Notes under the pieces: model-generated
The model's database searches: none
Told to the model about the DNA's origin: nothing
What the model saw: the letters and a program-made list of their open reading frames with translations, nothing else
Assembly: GCA_021770845.1 (NCBI GenBank)
Contig: JAETQF010000018.1
Span: 1-49,334, forward strand
Source of the DNA: Oscillospiraceae bacterium
GTDB taxonomy: Bacteria; Bacillota; Clostridia; Oscillospirales; Oscillospiraceae
Direction of reading: 5' to 3'
DNA: 49,334 nucleotides
Program-made: the position numbers and the translations under genes
Shown here: one piece after another, positions 40,475 through 49,259 of the stretch
How the letters are laid out: each line of letters begins with the position of its first letter
Position numbering within the stretch: the first letter of the stretch is position 1

Positions 40475-43042
40475 TCACCTGATGTACTTGCCCAGCAGAC
40501 GCATGACCTCCCGCACGTCGATGGGCTTGGCGATATGGGCGTTCATGCCGCAGTCCAAGGCCCGCTTCACGTCCTCCGCGAAGGCATCGGCGGTCATGGC
40601 GATGATGGGCAGATCCCGATCCCCCCGTTCCAGGGAGCGGATCACCTGGGTGGCCTCATAGCCTCCCATCACCGGCATTCGGATATCCATGAGGATGGCG
40701 TCGTAGTGCCCCTCCGGGGACTTTTGGAACATCTCCACGCAGATCTGGCCGTTCTCCGCCCAGTCCAGGATGAGCCCCTCCTCCCCCAGCAGCTCGGAGG
40801 CGATCTCCCAGTTGAGCTCGTTGTCCTCCGCCAGCAGGATGTGCTTGCCGGAGAGATCCCGGTGGGTTTCCACCGGCCGCCTCTCCTCCTCCTCGGGCAG
40901 GCCGGTGAACTGCCGCAGGGAGTTGAACAGCGTGGATTTGAACAGGGGCTTGGAGATAAAGCCGGTGATCCCCGCCTCTCGGGCGTCGTGCTCGATCTCC
41001 GCCCAGTCGTAAGCGGAGATAAGCAGGATGGGCAGATCCTCCCCCAGCTCCTCTCGGATCCGCCGGGCAGTGGCGATGCCGTCCATCCCGGGCAGCTTCC
41101 AGTCCAGCAGGATGATCTGATAGTCGTCCCCCCGCTTGTGGCGCTTGACGGCCATGTCCAGGGCGCTCTCCCCGTCCAGCGCCCACTCGGCGCTGACCCC
41201 GATGGACGCCAGCGACGCCACCGTGGACTCGCACAGCTGCTTGTCGTCGTCCACCACCAGCATATTCCAGTTGGGGAGGATCATGTCCTCCTCCAGAACC
41301 TCGGCCTTCTCCAGATCCAGGGTGACGGAGAACTCGGTGCCCTTCCCCTGGTGGCTCTTGACGTCGATGGAGCCGCCCATGGCGTCCACCACGATGAACT
41401 TGGTGATGGCCATGCCCAGACCGGTGCCCTCGGTGCGGGCCACCCGGGCGCTGTCCTCCCGGGCGAAGGAGTCAAAGAGATGCTCCATAAACTGGTCGGA
41501 CATTCCGATGCCGGTATCCTTCACCTGGATATGGATGCGCACAAAGTCCTCCCCCTTGGGGGACTTCTCCTCGTACAGCGCCATGTGGATCTCGCCCCCA
41601 TCGGGGGTGAACTTGATGGCGTTGGACAGCAGGTTGAGCAGCACCTGGTTGAGCCGCACGCTGTCGCACAGCACGTTCTCGGTGGAGATATCGTGGATGA
41701 ACACGTCGAACTGCTGCTGCTTGGCCTTCACCTGGGGCTGGCAGATGGACACAATGCCGTCCACCACCTCCCGCAGGGACACCTGATCCATGTTGAGGGT
41801 CATCTTGCCGCTCTCGATCTTGGACATATCCAGCACGTCGTTGATGAGCCCCAGCAGGTGCTTGCTGGACAGGGTGATCTTCCTCAGGCAGTTCTGCACC
41901 TGCTTGGCGTCGTCCATGTTGGCGGTGGCGATGGCGGTCATGCCCACGATGGCGTTCATGGGGGTGCGGATGTCGTGGGACATATTGGACAAAAATTCGC
42001 TCTTGGCCCGGTTGGCGTGCTCCGCCTCCTTCCGGGCGGCCTCCGCCGTCTGCCGGGCCTCCTCCAGCTCCCGCAGCTGGATCCTGGTGAGCTGCAAATA
42101 CTTGAAGAACACCAGCAGCAGCGCCCCCAGCACCACCGCCGCCACCAGCATGGTCAGCCACATCCACTCCGAGGTAAAGTGCCGGATGGTGCTGTCCATG
42201 GAGCCGTAGGGCATGAAGGTGATGAGGTACCACTCGGAATAGGGCAGATGGGTGCAGTACAGATGGTACCGCTCCCCGCCCATGGTGAACTCATTGGAGT
42301 AGTCCATCCCCTCGGCCATGGTGCGGGACAGCACCTGGATGTACTCCTCCGGCGTCATGCCGTTGATGTCCCCATAGGCGGCGCGCACCCGCTCGAAATA
42401 GTTGTTGCGGTAGGCGTCGGCGGTGCGGATCACAAAGGATCCGTCCTTGCGGATGATGTAGGAATAGGCCCGCTCGCTGTTCTCCTCCAGGGTGAGGTTG
42501 TCGCTGATGTACTCGATGGGCAGGCCCACCACCAGCGCCGAGCAGTTGTGGGTTTCCGTGGGGGGGTGGGGGGAGGGCCAGCCCAGCAGCATCACCTTCT
42601 CCTCCTGGCTGTTGGTGCCGATGGCCACCTTCCGCTCCCCCTGCTTCAGGGAGTTCAGGAAGGGCTGGGGGTCGGCGATGGTGATCTGGCCGCCGTACAG
42701 CATTTCCAGCGCGCCGTCCACCCCGTAGAAGCCCAGATAGGCGAAATCCCGGGCCTTGGCCTGGACGATGAGCGCCTCCTGGAGCCCCGGATCCTCGTGG
42801 ATTGCGGCGGACGGGATGGTGCCGGCCAGCGTTTCCAGCTGATCCATCTGCACATCGATAATGCTTTCAAAGTGTGTGGAGGTCTGCTGGCTCATCCGGG
42901 ACATATACAGCGTGCCCACCTCGTTGATGGCCTGGGCGCTCTGCCCGCTCATGTGCAGGGAGAAGGCGGAGAACACGCACACGCACAGCAGCACAATCCC
43001 GATGAGGCTGCCCCGCAGGAAGCGGGTTGTCTTGTTATTCAT
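40475..43042 (-). CDS. Membrane hybrid histidine kinase with two receiver domains
   Basis: 855 residues. TM1 about 9-28, extracytoplasmic sensor about 30-295 (Cache-like from length and position), TM2 about 303-325, short coiled coil, HisKA with phospho-His356 (SHDIRTPMNAIVG), HATPase (NLLSNAIKFTPDGG, DTGIGMS, GTGLGMAIT), then two receivers: Asp647 (ILLDWKLPGMDG) and Asp786 (LMDIRMPVMGG). Each has a conserved Lys (SKPLF; AKPID). No Hpt domain is fused; a separate Hpt protein is the gene just upstream, overlapping by 4 nt (ATGA). This gives a His-Asp-His-Asp relay with the REC-HD-GYP-GGDEF protein. Ligand unknown. Confidence 0.93.
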   Translation of the reverse strand: MNNKTTRFLRGSLIGIVLLCVCVFSAFSLHMSGQSAQAINEVGTLYMSRMSQQTSTHFESIIDVQMDQLETLAGTIPSAAIHEDPGLQEALIVQAKARDFAYLGFYGVDGALEMLYGGQITIADPQPFLNSLKQGERKVAIGTNSQEEKVMLLGWPSPHPPTETHNCSALVVGLPIEYISDNLTLEENSERAYSYIIRKDGSFVIRTADAYRNNYFERVRAAYGDINGMTPEEYIQVLSRTMAEGMDYSNEFTMGGERYHLYCTHLPYSEWYLITFMPYGSMDSTIRHFTSEWMWLTMLVAAVVLGALLLVFFKYLQLTRIQLRELEEARQTAEAARKEAEHANRAKSEFLSNMSHDIRTPMNAIVGMTAIATANMDDAKQVQNCLRKITLSSKHLLGLINDVLDMSKIESGKMTLNMDQVSLREVVDGIVSICQPQVKAKQQQFDVFIHDISTENVLCDSVRLNQVLLNLLSNAIKFTPDGGEIHMALYEEKSPKGEDFVRIHIQVKDTGIGMSDQFMEHLFDSFAREDSARVARTEGTGLGMAITKFIVVDAMGGSIDVKSHQGKGTEFSVTLDLEKAEVLEEDMILPNWNMLVVDDDKQLCESTVASLASIGVSAEWALDGESALDMAVKRHKRGDDYQIILLDWKLPGMDGIATARRIREELGEDLPILLISAYDWAEIEHDAREAGITGFISKPLFKSTLFNSLRQFTGLPEEEERRPVETHRDLSGKHILLAEDNELNWEIASELLGEEGLILDWAENGQICVEMFQKSPEGHYDAILMDIRMPVMGGYEATQVIRSLERGDRDLPIIAMTADAFAEDVKRALDCGMNAHIAKPIDVREVMRLLGKYIR

Positions 43043-43401
43043 CCCGCGGTGGCCTCCTGGAAGGCGCGGATGGCCTGGGCGGTCTGCTGGTACTCCGCCT
43101 TCACCTGCTCCACCAGGGCGTCCGCCTCCGGGGTGTAGCCGTTGCGCAGCGCCTCGCTCAGCTCGCTGCTGGACTTGCCCAGCAGGGTGAAGCTCAGGTT
43201 CTGGCACACCCCCTTGATGGTGTGGGCGGCCCGGAAGGCCTCCTCGTAGTTCCCCGACTCCATGGAGGCGCACAGCAGATCATAGCTCTTGTCCTCCAGA
43301 AAGCGCAGCACAAACTTTTGGATCATCCGCTCGCTGCGCAGGCGGCCCAGCACCTCGTCGTAGTCCCCGCCCAGGGCGGCATAGCATTCTTGCAGCGTCA
43401 T
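43039..43401 (-). CDS. Stand-alone histidine phosphotransfer (Hpt) protein
   Basis: 120 residues, four-helix bundle with the phospho-His in AHTIKGVCQNLSF (His60 from the chosen start). The ATG at 43401 has AAAGGAG about 10 nt upstream; a GTG 9 nt earlier is too close. It overlaps the hybrid kinase by 4 nt and follows the regulator gene, so it probably carries phosphate between the kinase receivers and the regulator. Confidence 0.92.
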   Translation of the reverse strand: MTLQECYAALGGDYDEVLGRLRSERMIQKFVLRFLEDKSYDLLCASMESGNYEEAFRAAHTIKGVCQNLSFTLLGKSSSELSEALRNGYTPEADALVEQVKAEYQQTAQAIRAFQEATAG

Positions 43402-43419
43402 CACGCGCACGCTCCTTTC

Positions 43420-45504
43420 TCAGTTCTCGGCGGGCCGCTCCCCGTCGATGGGAGAGATCACGGACAGGGTTCCCTCCATGCCGTCGTCATAAAAGCGGTA
43501 CTGCCCCCGTCCGGATCGCTTCACGGTGTAAAGGGCCTGATCCGCCGCCTGGAACAGGGCGTCGTAGTTGGTGCCCTGCTCCTGGGTGGTGGCCACCCCC
43601 ATGCTGACGGAGATGGGGAATTCCTTGTACCGCCCCTCCAGGGAGGCGAAGATCCGCTGGATGGCGGGCTCCACCTCCATCTTGCACTCCAGGAGGATCA
43701 GGAACTCGTCCCCGCCCACCCGGGCGGCGATGTCGCCCCCCCGGATGCACTGGCGCAGCTTGCCCGCCAGATGGATCAGCACCCCGTCCCCGAACAGGTG
43801 GCCGTAAGTATCGTTGGCCTGCTTGAAGTGATCCAGGTCGATGATGGCCAGGGCGAACTTTCCGTCCGGCCGCTCCGCCAGCCGCTCCTGGATCCGCTTC
43901 TTGGCGGTGGCGTGGTTCAGCAGGCCCGTCATGGCGTCGTGGGTGGCCATGCGCTCCAGGTTGTCCATCATCATCCGGGAGTCGTGTATGTCGATGACCT
44001 TGCCGATGGCGCCGGTATACCGGGGGGGCTCGTCGGAGGACCAGGTGGCCCGGGCCACGATCCGCGTCCAGCGGTACTCGCCGTCCATGTTCAGCATACA
44101 GTCGTAGGTGATCACCGGGTGCCCCGGCGTGGTGGCGTGGAGGGCGTCCGCCAGCCCCCGCCAGTTCTCCTGGCCCAGCCGGTGGAGGGATTTCTCGTCG
44201 TGGAGGGGATCCAGGGTGATCTCAGGCAGCCCCAGCTTCTCCGCCCCCCAGGCGGTGAGGGTCACCATGGGCGGCTGGACGGTGTATTCGAACTGCACCT
44301 CCTCCGTCATGGCGGCGAAAAAGCTGTACTTCATCCGCTCGTGCTCCAGCAGCTCCAGGGTGCGCTCGGAGGCGGTGAGCTCCTCGTGCTTGTGCAGCTC
44401 CCGGGCCACGTTCTGCATCTCCCGCTGGTTCTGCCGCAGGGCGTTGTCCCCCTCCAGCTCCTCCCGGATCAGATCCGCGTTGTCCCGCAGGCACTCCATC
44501 ACCAGGGGGTTGAAGGTGCCGCACTCGCCGCCCAGGATCATCTCGATGGCCCGCTGGTGGCTGTAGGCGGGCTTATACACCCGCTCGGAGGTGAGGGCGT
44601 CGTATACGTCGGCCAGGGCCACCATCTGGGCGGAAATGGGGATCTCGTCCTCCTTCAGGCCGTCGGGGTAGCCCTTGCCGTCCCACCGCTCGTGGTGCCA
44701 GCGGCAGATCTCGTAGGCCGCCTTCACCAGCGGCTCGTCCCTGTAGTCGTCCGGCAGGGCCTCCAGCATCTCCGCGCCCACCATGGAGTGGCTTTTCATG
44801 ACGGCGAACTCCTCGGGGGTGAACCGCCCGGGCTTGTTGAGGATCTCCTCCGGGATGGCGATCTTGCCGATGTCGTGGAGGGCGGAGGCGGTGCTGATGA
44901 CGGAGATGTCCGCCGGGGTGAGGTGGTACTTGTCCGTCTTGCGCATCAGCGCCGTCAGCAGGGTCTCGGTGAGTATGTGCACATGGCGCACGTGCATCCC
45001 GCTCTCCCCGTTGCGGAACTCCACAATGTGGCTGAGTATGTCGATCATCAGGCTGCTGGTGCGTTCCTTCTCATAGATCTGCTCCGCCACCAGGGACACC
45101 AGCTTCTTCTGCTTGGCGTAGAGCAGCACGGTGTTCACCACCCGGCGGCGGACGATGAGCGCGTCGAAGGGCCGGCTGATGAAGTCGGTGACCCCCAGGT
45201 CAAAGGCCCGCTCCACGTGGGTGGAGCCGCTCTCCGCCGAGATCATGATCACCGGGATGTCCTCAATCCACCGGTTCTTATTCATGATGTTCAGCACTCC
45301 GAAGCCATCCAGCTCCGGCATCACGATATCCAGCAGCACCAGCGAGATCTCACTGCCCCGCTTTTGCAGCATGGCCACGCCCTCATTGCCGTTCTCCGCC
45401 TCCAGAATCTCATACTCGTCCCCCAGCATATCCGCCAGAATGGAACGGTTCATCTCCGAGTCGTCCACAATGAGGATCTTCTGTTTGTCCGAAATTCTCT
45501 CCAA
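43420..45504 (-). CDS. Response regulator with REC, HD-GYP, PAS and GGDEF domains (c-di-GMP enzyme)
   Basis: 694 residues. REC (about 8-125): Asp59 in VLLDIVMPELDG, but the usually conserved Lys is Arg (DFISRPF). HD-GYP (about 150-340): HDIGK at 210-214, HHERWDGKGYPDGL with GYP at 278-280, so the phosphodiesterase motif is complete. A PAS-like domain follows (about 385-505). GGDEF (597-601) is intact, and an RGGD inhibitory-site motif (588-591) lies five residues before it. Both synthesis and breakdown of c-di-GMP are therefore possible. The start is a TTG at 45504 with GGGGG about 10 nt upstream. It is the first gene of the operon and should be controlled by the kinase through Hpt. Confidence 0.93.
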   Translation of the reverse strand: MERISDKQKILIVDDSEMNRSILADMLGDEYEILEAENGNEGVAMLQKRGSEISLVLLDIVMPELDGFGVLNIMNKNRWIEDIPVIMISAESGSTHVERAFDLGVTDFISRPFDALIVRRRVVNTVLLYAKQKKLVSLVAEQIYEKERTSSLMIDILSHIVEFRNGESGMHVRHVHILTETLLTALMRKTDKYHLTPADISVISTASALHDIGKIAIPEEILNKPGRFTPEEFAVMKSHSMVGAEMLEALPDDYRDEPLVKAAYEICRWHHERWDGKGYPDGLKEDEIPISAQMVALADVYDALTSERVYKPAYSHQRAIEMILGGECGTFNPLVMECLRDNADLIREELEGDNALRQNQREMQNVARELHKHEELTASERTLELLEHERMKYSFFAAMTEEVQFEYTVQPPMVTLTAWGAEKLGLPEITLDPLHDEKSLHRLGQENWRGLADALHATTPGHPVITYDCMLNMDGEYRWTRIVARATWSSDEPPRYTGAIGKVIDIHDSRMMMDNLERMATHDAMTGLLNHATAKKRIQERLAERPDGKFALAIIDLDHFKQANDTYGHLFGDGVLIHLAGKLRQCIRGGDIAARVGGDEFLILLECKMEVEPAIQRIFASLEGRYKEFPISVSMGVATTQEQGTNYDALFQAADQALYTVKRSGRGQYRFYDDGMEGTLSVISPIDGERPAEN

Positions 45505-45589
45505 AGGTGTGCAGCCCCCTTTCTCCGGACGCCCTCCCGCCCCCCAAAGGGGGGGCCGGCCTCAAGGCATAGAAGGGCACTTTGTCCCC

Positions 45590-45618
45590 ATCATACCACA
45601 GCCAACTGGGAAACACAA
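45590..45618 (-). promoter_or_regulatory. Sigma-A-type promoter of the kinase operon
   Basis: TTGTGT (45618-45613), 17-nt spacer, TATGAT (45595-45590) preceded by TGG on the minus strand. The predicted start is near 45583, about 79 nt before the TTG start. A GC-rich hairpin (about 45539-45556) lies in the leader. Confidence 0.6.
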
Positions 45619-45686
45619 GAATATATTTGCAACTTCATTTGGATTTTCCGCCGATCCTCCCCGCCCGGCCCCGCGGGCGTCCCCCA

Positions 45687-45716
45687 TTGACAAAGGAGGT
45701 TTTCGTGTGGCATAAT
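45687..45716 (+). promoter_or_regulatory. Sigma-A-type promoter of the SDR-esterase operon
   Basis: Consensus TTGACA (45687-45692), 18-nt spacer, CATAAT (45711-45716) preceded by TGG. Predicted start near 45723, leaving a ~126-nt GC-rich leader. It overlaps a small ORF with its own ribosome site (see findings). Confidence 0.75.
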
Positions 45717-45848
45717 TTTGGCACTGCCTTTTTGCTGAAATGCCGCCCGATGGCCCTCTGAGACGGGCCGCGGCGGGCAGCTCCGGGCCGGGCGGCCGCG
45801 CGCCGTCCAAGGCCCGCCAACGAAAAAAGCGAGAGGAGAACGAACGCA

Positions 45849-46646
45849 ATGAATGAGAATCTGTTTCGGCTGGACGGCAAGGTGGCCCTGGTCACCGGCG
45901 CGTCCTACGGCATCGGCTTCGCCATCGCCACCGCCATGGCGGAGGCGGGGGCCACTATTGTGTTCAACGACATCAAGCAGGAGCTGGTGGACAAGGGCAT
46001 CGCCGCCTACGCCGAGAAGGGCATCAAGGCCCACGGCTACGTCTGCGACGTGACGGACGAGGAGGCGGTGAACGAGCTGGTGTCCAAGGTCGAGGCCGAG
46101 GTGGGCGTGATTGATATCCTGGTGAACAACGCCGGCATCATCAAGCGCATCCCCATGGTGGAGATGAGCGTCAAGGACTTCCGGCAGGTCATCGACGTGG
46201 ATCTGAACGCGCCGTTCATCGTGTCCAAGGCCGTCATCCCCTCCATGATCAAGAAGGGCGGCGGCAAGATCATCAACATTTGCTCCATGATGAGCGAGCT
46301 GGGCCGGGAGACGGTGTCCGCCTACGCCGCTGCCAAAGGCGGCCTGAAGATGCTGACCCGGAACATCGCGTCCGAGTACGGCCAGTACAACATCCAGTGC
46401 AACGGCATCGGCCCCGGCTATATCGCCACGCCCCAGACCGCGCCCCTGCGGGAAATCCAGCCCGATGGCTCCAAGCACCCCTTCGACCAGTTCATCCTGG
46501 CCAAGACCCCGGCCAACCGCTGGGGCGAGGCCTCCGATCTGGGCGGCCCCGCCGTGTTCCTGGCCTCCGCCGCCTCCGACTTCGTCAACGGCCACATCCT
46601 CTACGTGGACGGCGGCATCCTGGCCTATATCGGCAAGCAGCCCTGA
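45849..46646 (+). CDS. Short-chain dehydrogenase, gluconate 5-dehydrogenase type
   Basis: 265 residues. Rossmann NAD(P) motif TGASYGIG (17-24), NNAG (about 96-99), catalytic Ser in ICSMMSE, Tyr and Lys in SAYAAAKGG, and the typical end VNGHILYVDGGILAYIGK. The overall sequence is most like gluconate 5-dehydrogenases, which interconvert gluconate and 5-ketogluconate, though other SDR substrates cannot be excluded. Start has AGAGGAG about 8 nt upstream. Its stop overlaps the next ATG (TGATG), so it forms an operon with the esterase. Confidence 0.88.
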   Translation: MNENLFRLDGKVALVTGASYGIGFAIATAMAEAGATIVFNDIKQELVDKGIAAYAEKGIKAHGYVCDVTDEEAVNELVSKVEAEVGVIDILVNNAGIIKRIPMVEMSVKDFRQVIDVDLNAPFIVSKAVIPSMIKKGGGKIINICSMMSELGRETVSAYAAAKGGLKMLTRNIASEYGQYNIQCNGIGPGYIATPQTAPLREIQPDGSKHPFDQFILAKTPANRWGEASDLGGPAVFLASAASDFVNGHILYVDGGILAYIGKQP

Positions 46647-47431
46647 TGGAAACCGTAACTTTTCAGGCCCTGGACGCCCAGGTGAAGGGGTACCTCTGGG
46701 ATGATTACGACACGCTGGCGGCCCACAAGACCCGGCCCGCTCTCGTCATCTGCCCCGGCGGGGGCTACCACTGGTGCTCCCCCCGGGAAAAGGACGCCCC
46801 GGCGCTGGAATTCCTCTCCCTGGGCTTCCAGGTGTTCGTGCTGGAGTACACCTGCTATCCGGAGGATATGTCGGACTTCCGCCCCCTGCGGGAACTGGCC
46901 CGGTGCGTGTGCACCCTGCGGGAGCGCAGCGGGGAGTGGCGCATCGACCGGGACAAAATCGCCGTGCTGGGCTTCTCCGCCGGAGGGCATCTGGCGGCCA
47001 GCCTGGGCGCCTTCTGGAACGACCCCTCGGCGGGCCTGCCCCCGGACTGCCGCCCGGACGGGCTGGTGCTGTGCTACCCGGTGATCGCCACCCGGGGGGA
47101 GTTCGCCCACCAGGGCTCGGCGGAGAACGTGTCCGCCGGGGATGGGGCCTGCCGGGACAGGCTGAACCTGCTGGAGCGGGTGACGGCCGACTTCCCGCCC
47201 GCCTTCCTCTGGCACGGCGGCGGGGACGACTGCGTGCCCCCGGAAAACAGCCTCCTGCTGGCGCTGGAGCTGAAAAAGCACGGGGTGCCCTTTGAGTACC
47301 ACCTGTTCGGCTCCGGGGGCCACGGGATCTCCACCTGCCTCCAGGAGACGGAGACGCCGGACGAGGTCTGCAGGGCCTGGGTGGGGCTGTGCAAGGTATG
47401 GCTGTGCCGCCGGTTCGGCTTTACGCCGTAA
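46646..47431 (+). CDS. Alpha/beta hydrolase, acetyl-xylan-esterase-like
   Basis: 261 residues, no signal peptide. The nucleophile elbow is [11 protein letters not shown], an oxyanion-loop candidate is [10 protein letters not shown], the acid is Asp in [13 protein letters not shown] and the base His in GSGGHGIS. This arrangement fits the BD-FAE/acetyl-esterase branch of alpha/beta hydrolases. It is co-translated with the dehydrogenase, suggesting use of an acetylated or oxidised sugar acid in the cytoplasm; that is inference. The exact substrate is unknown. Confidence 0.85.
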   Translation: METVTFQALDAQVKGYLWDDYDTLAAHKTRPALVICPGGGYHWCSPREKDAPALEFLSLGFQVFVLEYTCYPEDMSDFRPLRELARCVCTLRERSGEWRIDRDKIAVLGFSAGGHLAASLGAFWNDPSAGLPPDCRPDGLVLCYPVIATRGEFAHQGSAENVSAGDGACRDRLNLLERVTADFPPAFLWHGGGDDCVPPENSLLLALELKKHGVPFEYHLFGSGGHGISTCLQETETPDEVCRAWVGLCKVWLCRRFGFTP

Positions 47432-47477
47432 GGCGGGGCGCGGGCCCGGCCATCTGCCGTTCCGGCCGGATTTTCCC

Positions 47478-47506
47478 TTGCCGAACGCCCCAGGTTGTGC
47501 TAAAAT
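47478..47506 (+). promoter_or_regulatory. Sigma-A-type promoter of the DUF1846 gene
   Basis: TTGCCG (47478-47483), 17-nt spacer, TAAAAT (47501-47506) preceded by TGC. The predicted start is near 47513. Confidence 0.6.
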
Positions 47507-47533
47507 CTGGAGAGCGTACAGAGAGAGGGGGAA

Positions 47534-47551
47534 GGGGCCGCTTGCGGCCCC
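47534..47551 (+). other. Hairpin between ribosome site and start codon of the DUF1846 gene
   Basis: GGGGCCGC (47534-47541) pairs with GCGGCCCC (47544-47551). The purine-rich GAGAGGGGGAA (47521-47532) lies on its 5' side and ATG 47559 on its 3' side, so the stem brings the two within about 9 nt. Confidence 0.55.
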
Positions 47552-47558
47552 GCTGCTT

Positions 47559-49049
47559 ATGTGCAACAGGATGGGCTTTGACAATCAAAAGTATCTGGAA
47601 ACCCAGTCCGCCCGGATCCGGGAGCGGATCGCCCGGTTCGGCGGCAAGCTGTACCTGGAGTTCGGCGGCAAGCTGTTTGACGATCACCACGCCGCCCGGG
47701 TGCTGCCCGGCTTCGCCCCGGACAGCAAGATCCGGATGCTGCTGGAGCTGCGGGACAGCGTGGAGATGGTGATCGTCATTAACGCCGCCGCCATCGAGCA
47801 GAATAAGGTGCGGGGGGATCTGGGCATCACCTATGACGAGGACGTGCTCCGCCTCATCGACACCTTCCGGGAAAAGGGGCTGTACGTGGGCAGCGTCACC
47901 ATCACCCAGTACGCCGGCCAGACCGCCGCTGACCTGTTCAGGCGCCGGCTGGAGGATCTGGGGGTGCGGGTCTATCTGCACTACCCCATCCCCGGCTATC
48001 CCCACGACGTGGGGCGGATCGTGTCCCCGGAGGGCTTCGGCAAAAACGACTATATCGAGACAGATCGGCCCCTGGTGGTGGTCACCGCCCCCGGCCCCGG
48101 CTCGGGGAAGATGGCCACCTGCCTGTCCCAGCTCTACCACCACCACATCCGGGGGGTGCGGGCGGGGTACGCCAAGTTCGAGACCTTCCCCATCTGGAAC
48201 CTGCCCCTGAAGCACCCGGTGAATCTGGCCTACGAGGCGGCCACGGCGGATCTCAACGACGTGAACATGATCGACCCCTTCCACCTCCAGGCCTACGGGG
48301 AGACGACGGTGAACTACAACCGGGACGTGGAGGTGTTCCCGGTGCTCCAGGCCATGTTCGGCGAGATCATGGGGGAGAGCCCCTACAAGTCCCCCACGGA
48401 CATGGGGGTGAACATGGTGGGCAACTGCATCGCCGACGACGAGGCGGTGTGCGCCGCGGCGAAGCAGGAGATCGTCCGCCGGTACTACGCCGCCCAGTGC
48501 GACCGCCGCCGGGGCCAGGGCAGCGACGAGATCGTGTACAAGCTGGAGCTGCTGATGAAGCAGGCCCAGGCGGGGCCGGAGCTGCGCCCCGTGATCAAAG
48601 CCGCCGAGGACAAGGAGGGGGAGACGGGGGAGCCCGCCGCCGCCATCCAGCTCCCTGACGGCCGGATCGCCGTGGGCAAGACCTCCGAGCTGATGGGGGC
48701 CGCCGCCGCCGCCCTGCTCAACGCCCTGAAGGCGCTGGCGGGCATTGAGCGCAAGGAGCACCTCATCACCCGGGAGGCCATTGAGCCCATCCAGGCCCTG
48801 AAGGTGGGCCACCTGGGCAGCCGCAACCCCCGGCTGCACAGCGACGAGGTGCTCATCGCCCTGGCCATCTCCACCGCCACCCTGCCCCTGGCGGCCCGGG
48901 CGCTGGACAGCCTGGACAAGCTTCGGGACTGCGAGGCCCACTCGTCGGTCATCCTCACCGCCGCTGACAGCGGAACCTACGCCAAGCTGGGCCTGCGGCT
49001 GACCAGCACGCCAAAGTATCAGAGCAATCAGCAGCTTTATCATAAATAG
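47559..49049 (+). CDS. DUF1846 family protein
   Basis: 496 residues (492 if translation begins at the second ATG, 47571, where family similarity starts: [12 protein letters not shown]). Family marks are the highly conserved [40 protein letters not shown] (P-loop-like), and [24 protein letters not shown] region ([20 protein letters not shown]). The protein is cytosolic with no membrane helices; known structures belong to this family but no biochemical function is established. It has its own promoter and a strong terminator. Confidence 0.92.
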   Translation: MCNRMGFDNQKYLETQSARIRERIARFGGKLYLEFGGKLFDDHHAARVLPGFAPDSKIRMLLELRDSVEMVIVINAAAIEQNKVRGDLGITYDEDVLRLIDTFREKGLYVGSVTITQYAGQTAADLFRRRLEDLGVRVYLHYPIPGYPHDVGRIVSPEGFGKNDYIETDRPLVVVTAPGPGSGKMATCLSQLYHHHIRGVRAGYAKFETFPIWNLPLKHPVNLAYEAATADLNDVNMIDPFHLQAYGETTVNYNRDVEVFPVLQAMFGEIMGESPYKSPTDMGVNMVGNCIADDEAVCAAAKQEIVRRYYAAQCDRRRGQGSDEIVYKLELLMKQAQAGPELRPVIKAAEDKEGETGEPAAAIQLPDGRIAVGKTSELMGAAAAALLNALKALAGIERKEHLITREAIEPIQALKVGHLGSRNPRLHSDEVLIALAISTATLPLAARALDSLDKLRDCEAHSSVILTAADSGTYAKLGLRLTSTPKYQSNQQLYHK

Positions 49050-49064
49050 GACTACGGATCAACG

Positions 49065-49093
49065 AAAAAGCCTGCCGTTTGGCAGGCTTTTTT
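49065..49093 (+). terminator. Rho-independent terminator of the DUF1846 gene
   Basis: A 12-bp stem (49065-49076 with 49081-49092, 4-nt loop) whose right arm ends in a run of six T's (49088-49093). The A-run on its left arm means it could also act on the minus strand. Confidence 0.92.
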
Positions 49094-49144
49094 GCGAAAA
49101 TCGTCATTGTCAAAAGCCCTTTCCGGCCTCAAACTAAGATACGC

Positions 49145-49259
49145 CGCAGCTTCGGATCCGATGCGAAGCCGCGCAACCGCCAAAAGGAAAGACACGCTTT
49201 TCAGCGTGCCTTTCCTTTTGGTGGCCCTTGGGAGAGTTTATAAGAACTCCCCCAGGGCC
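49145..49259. repeat. Three consecutive stem-loops near the window edge
   Basis: Stem 1: 49145-49154 with 49164-49173 (one mismatch). Stem 2: 49180-49198 with 49203-49221 (19 bp, one mismatch, 4-nt loop). Stem 3: 49223-49238 with 49245-49259 (imperfect). The region 49094-49334 has no clear gene with a start; on the minus strand one frame is open from the edge for about 65 codons. It could be the end of a gene, a structured RNA or a repeated palindromic element. Confidence 0.6.
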
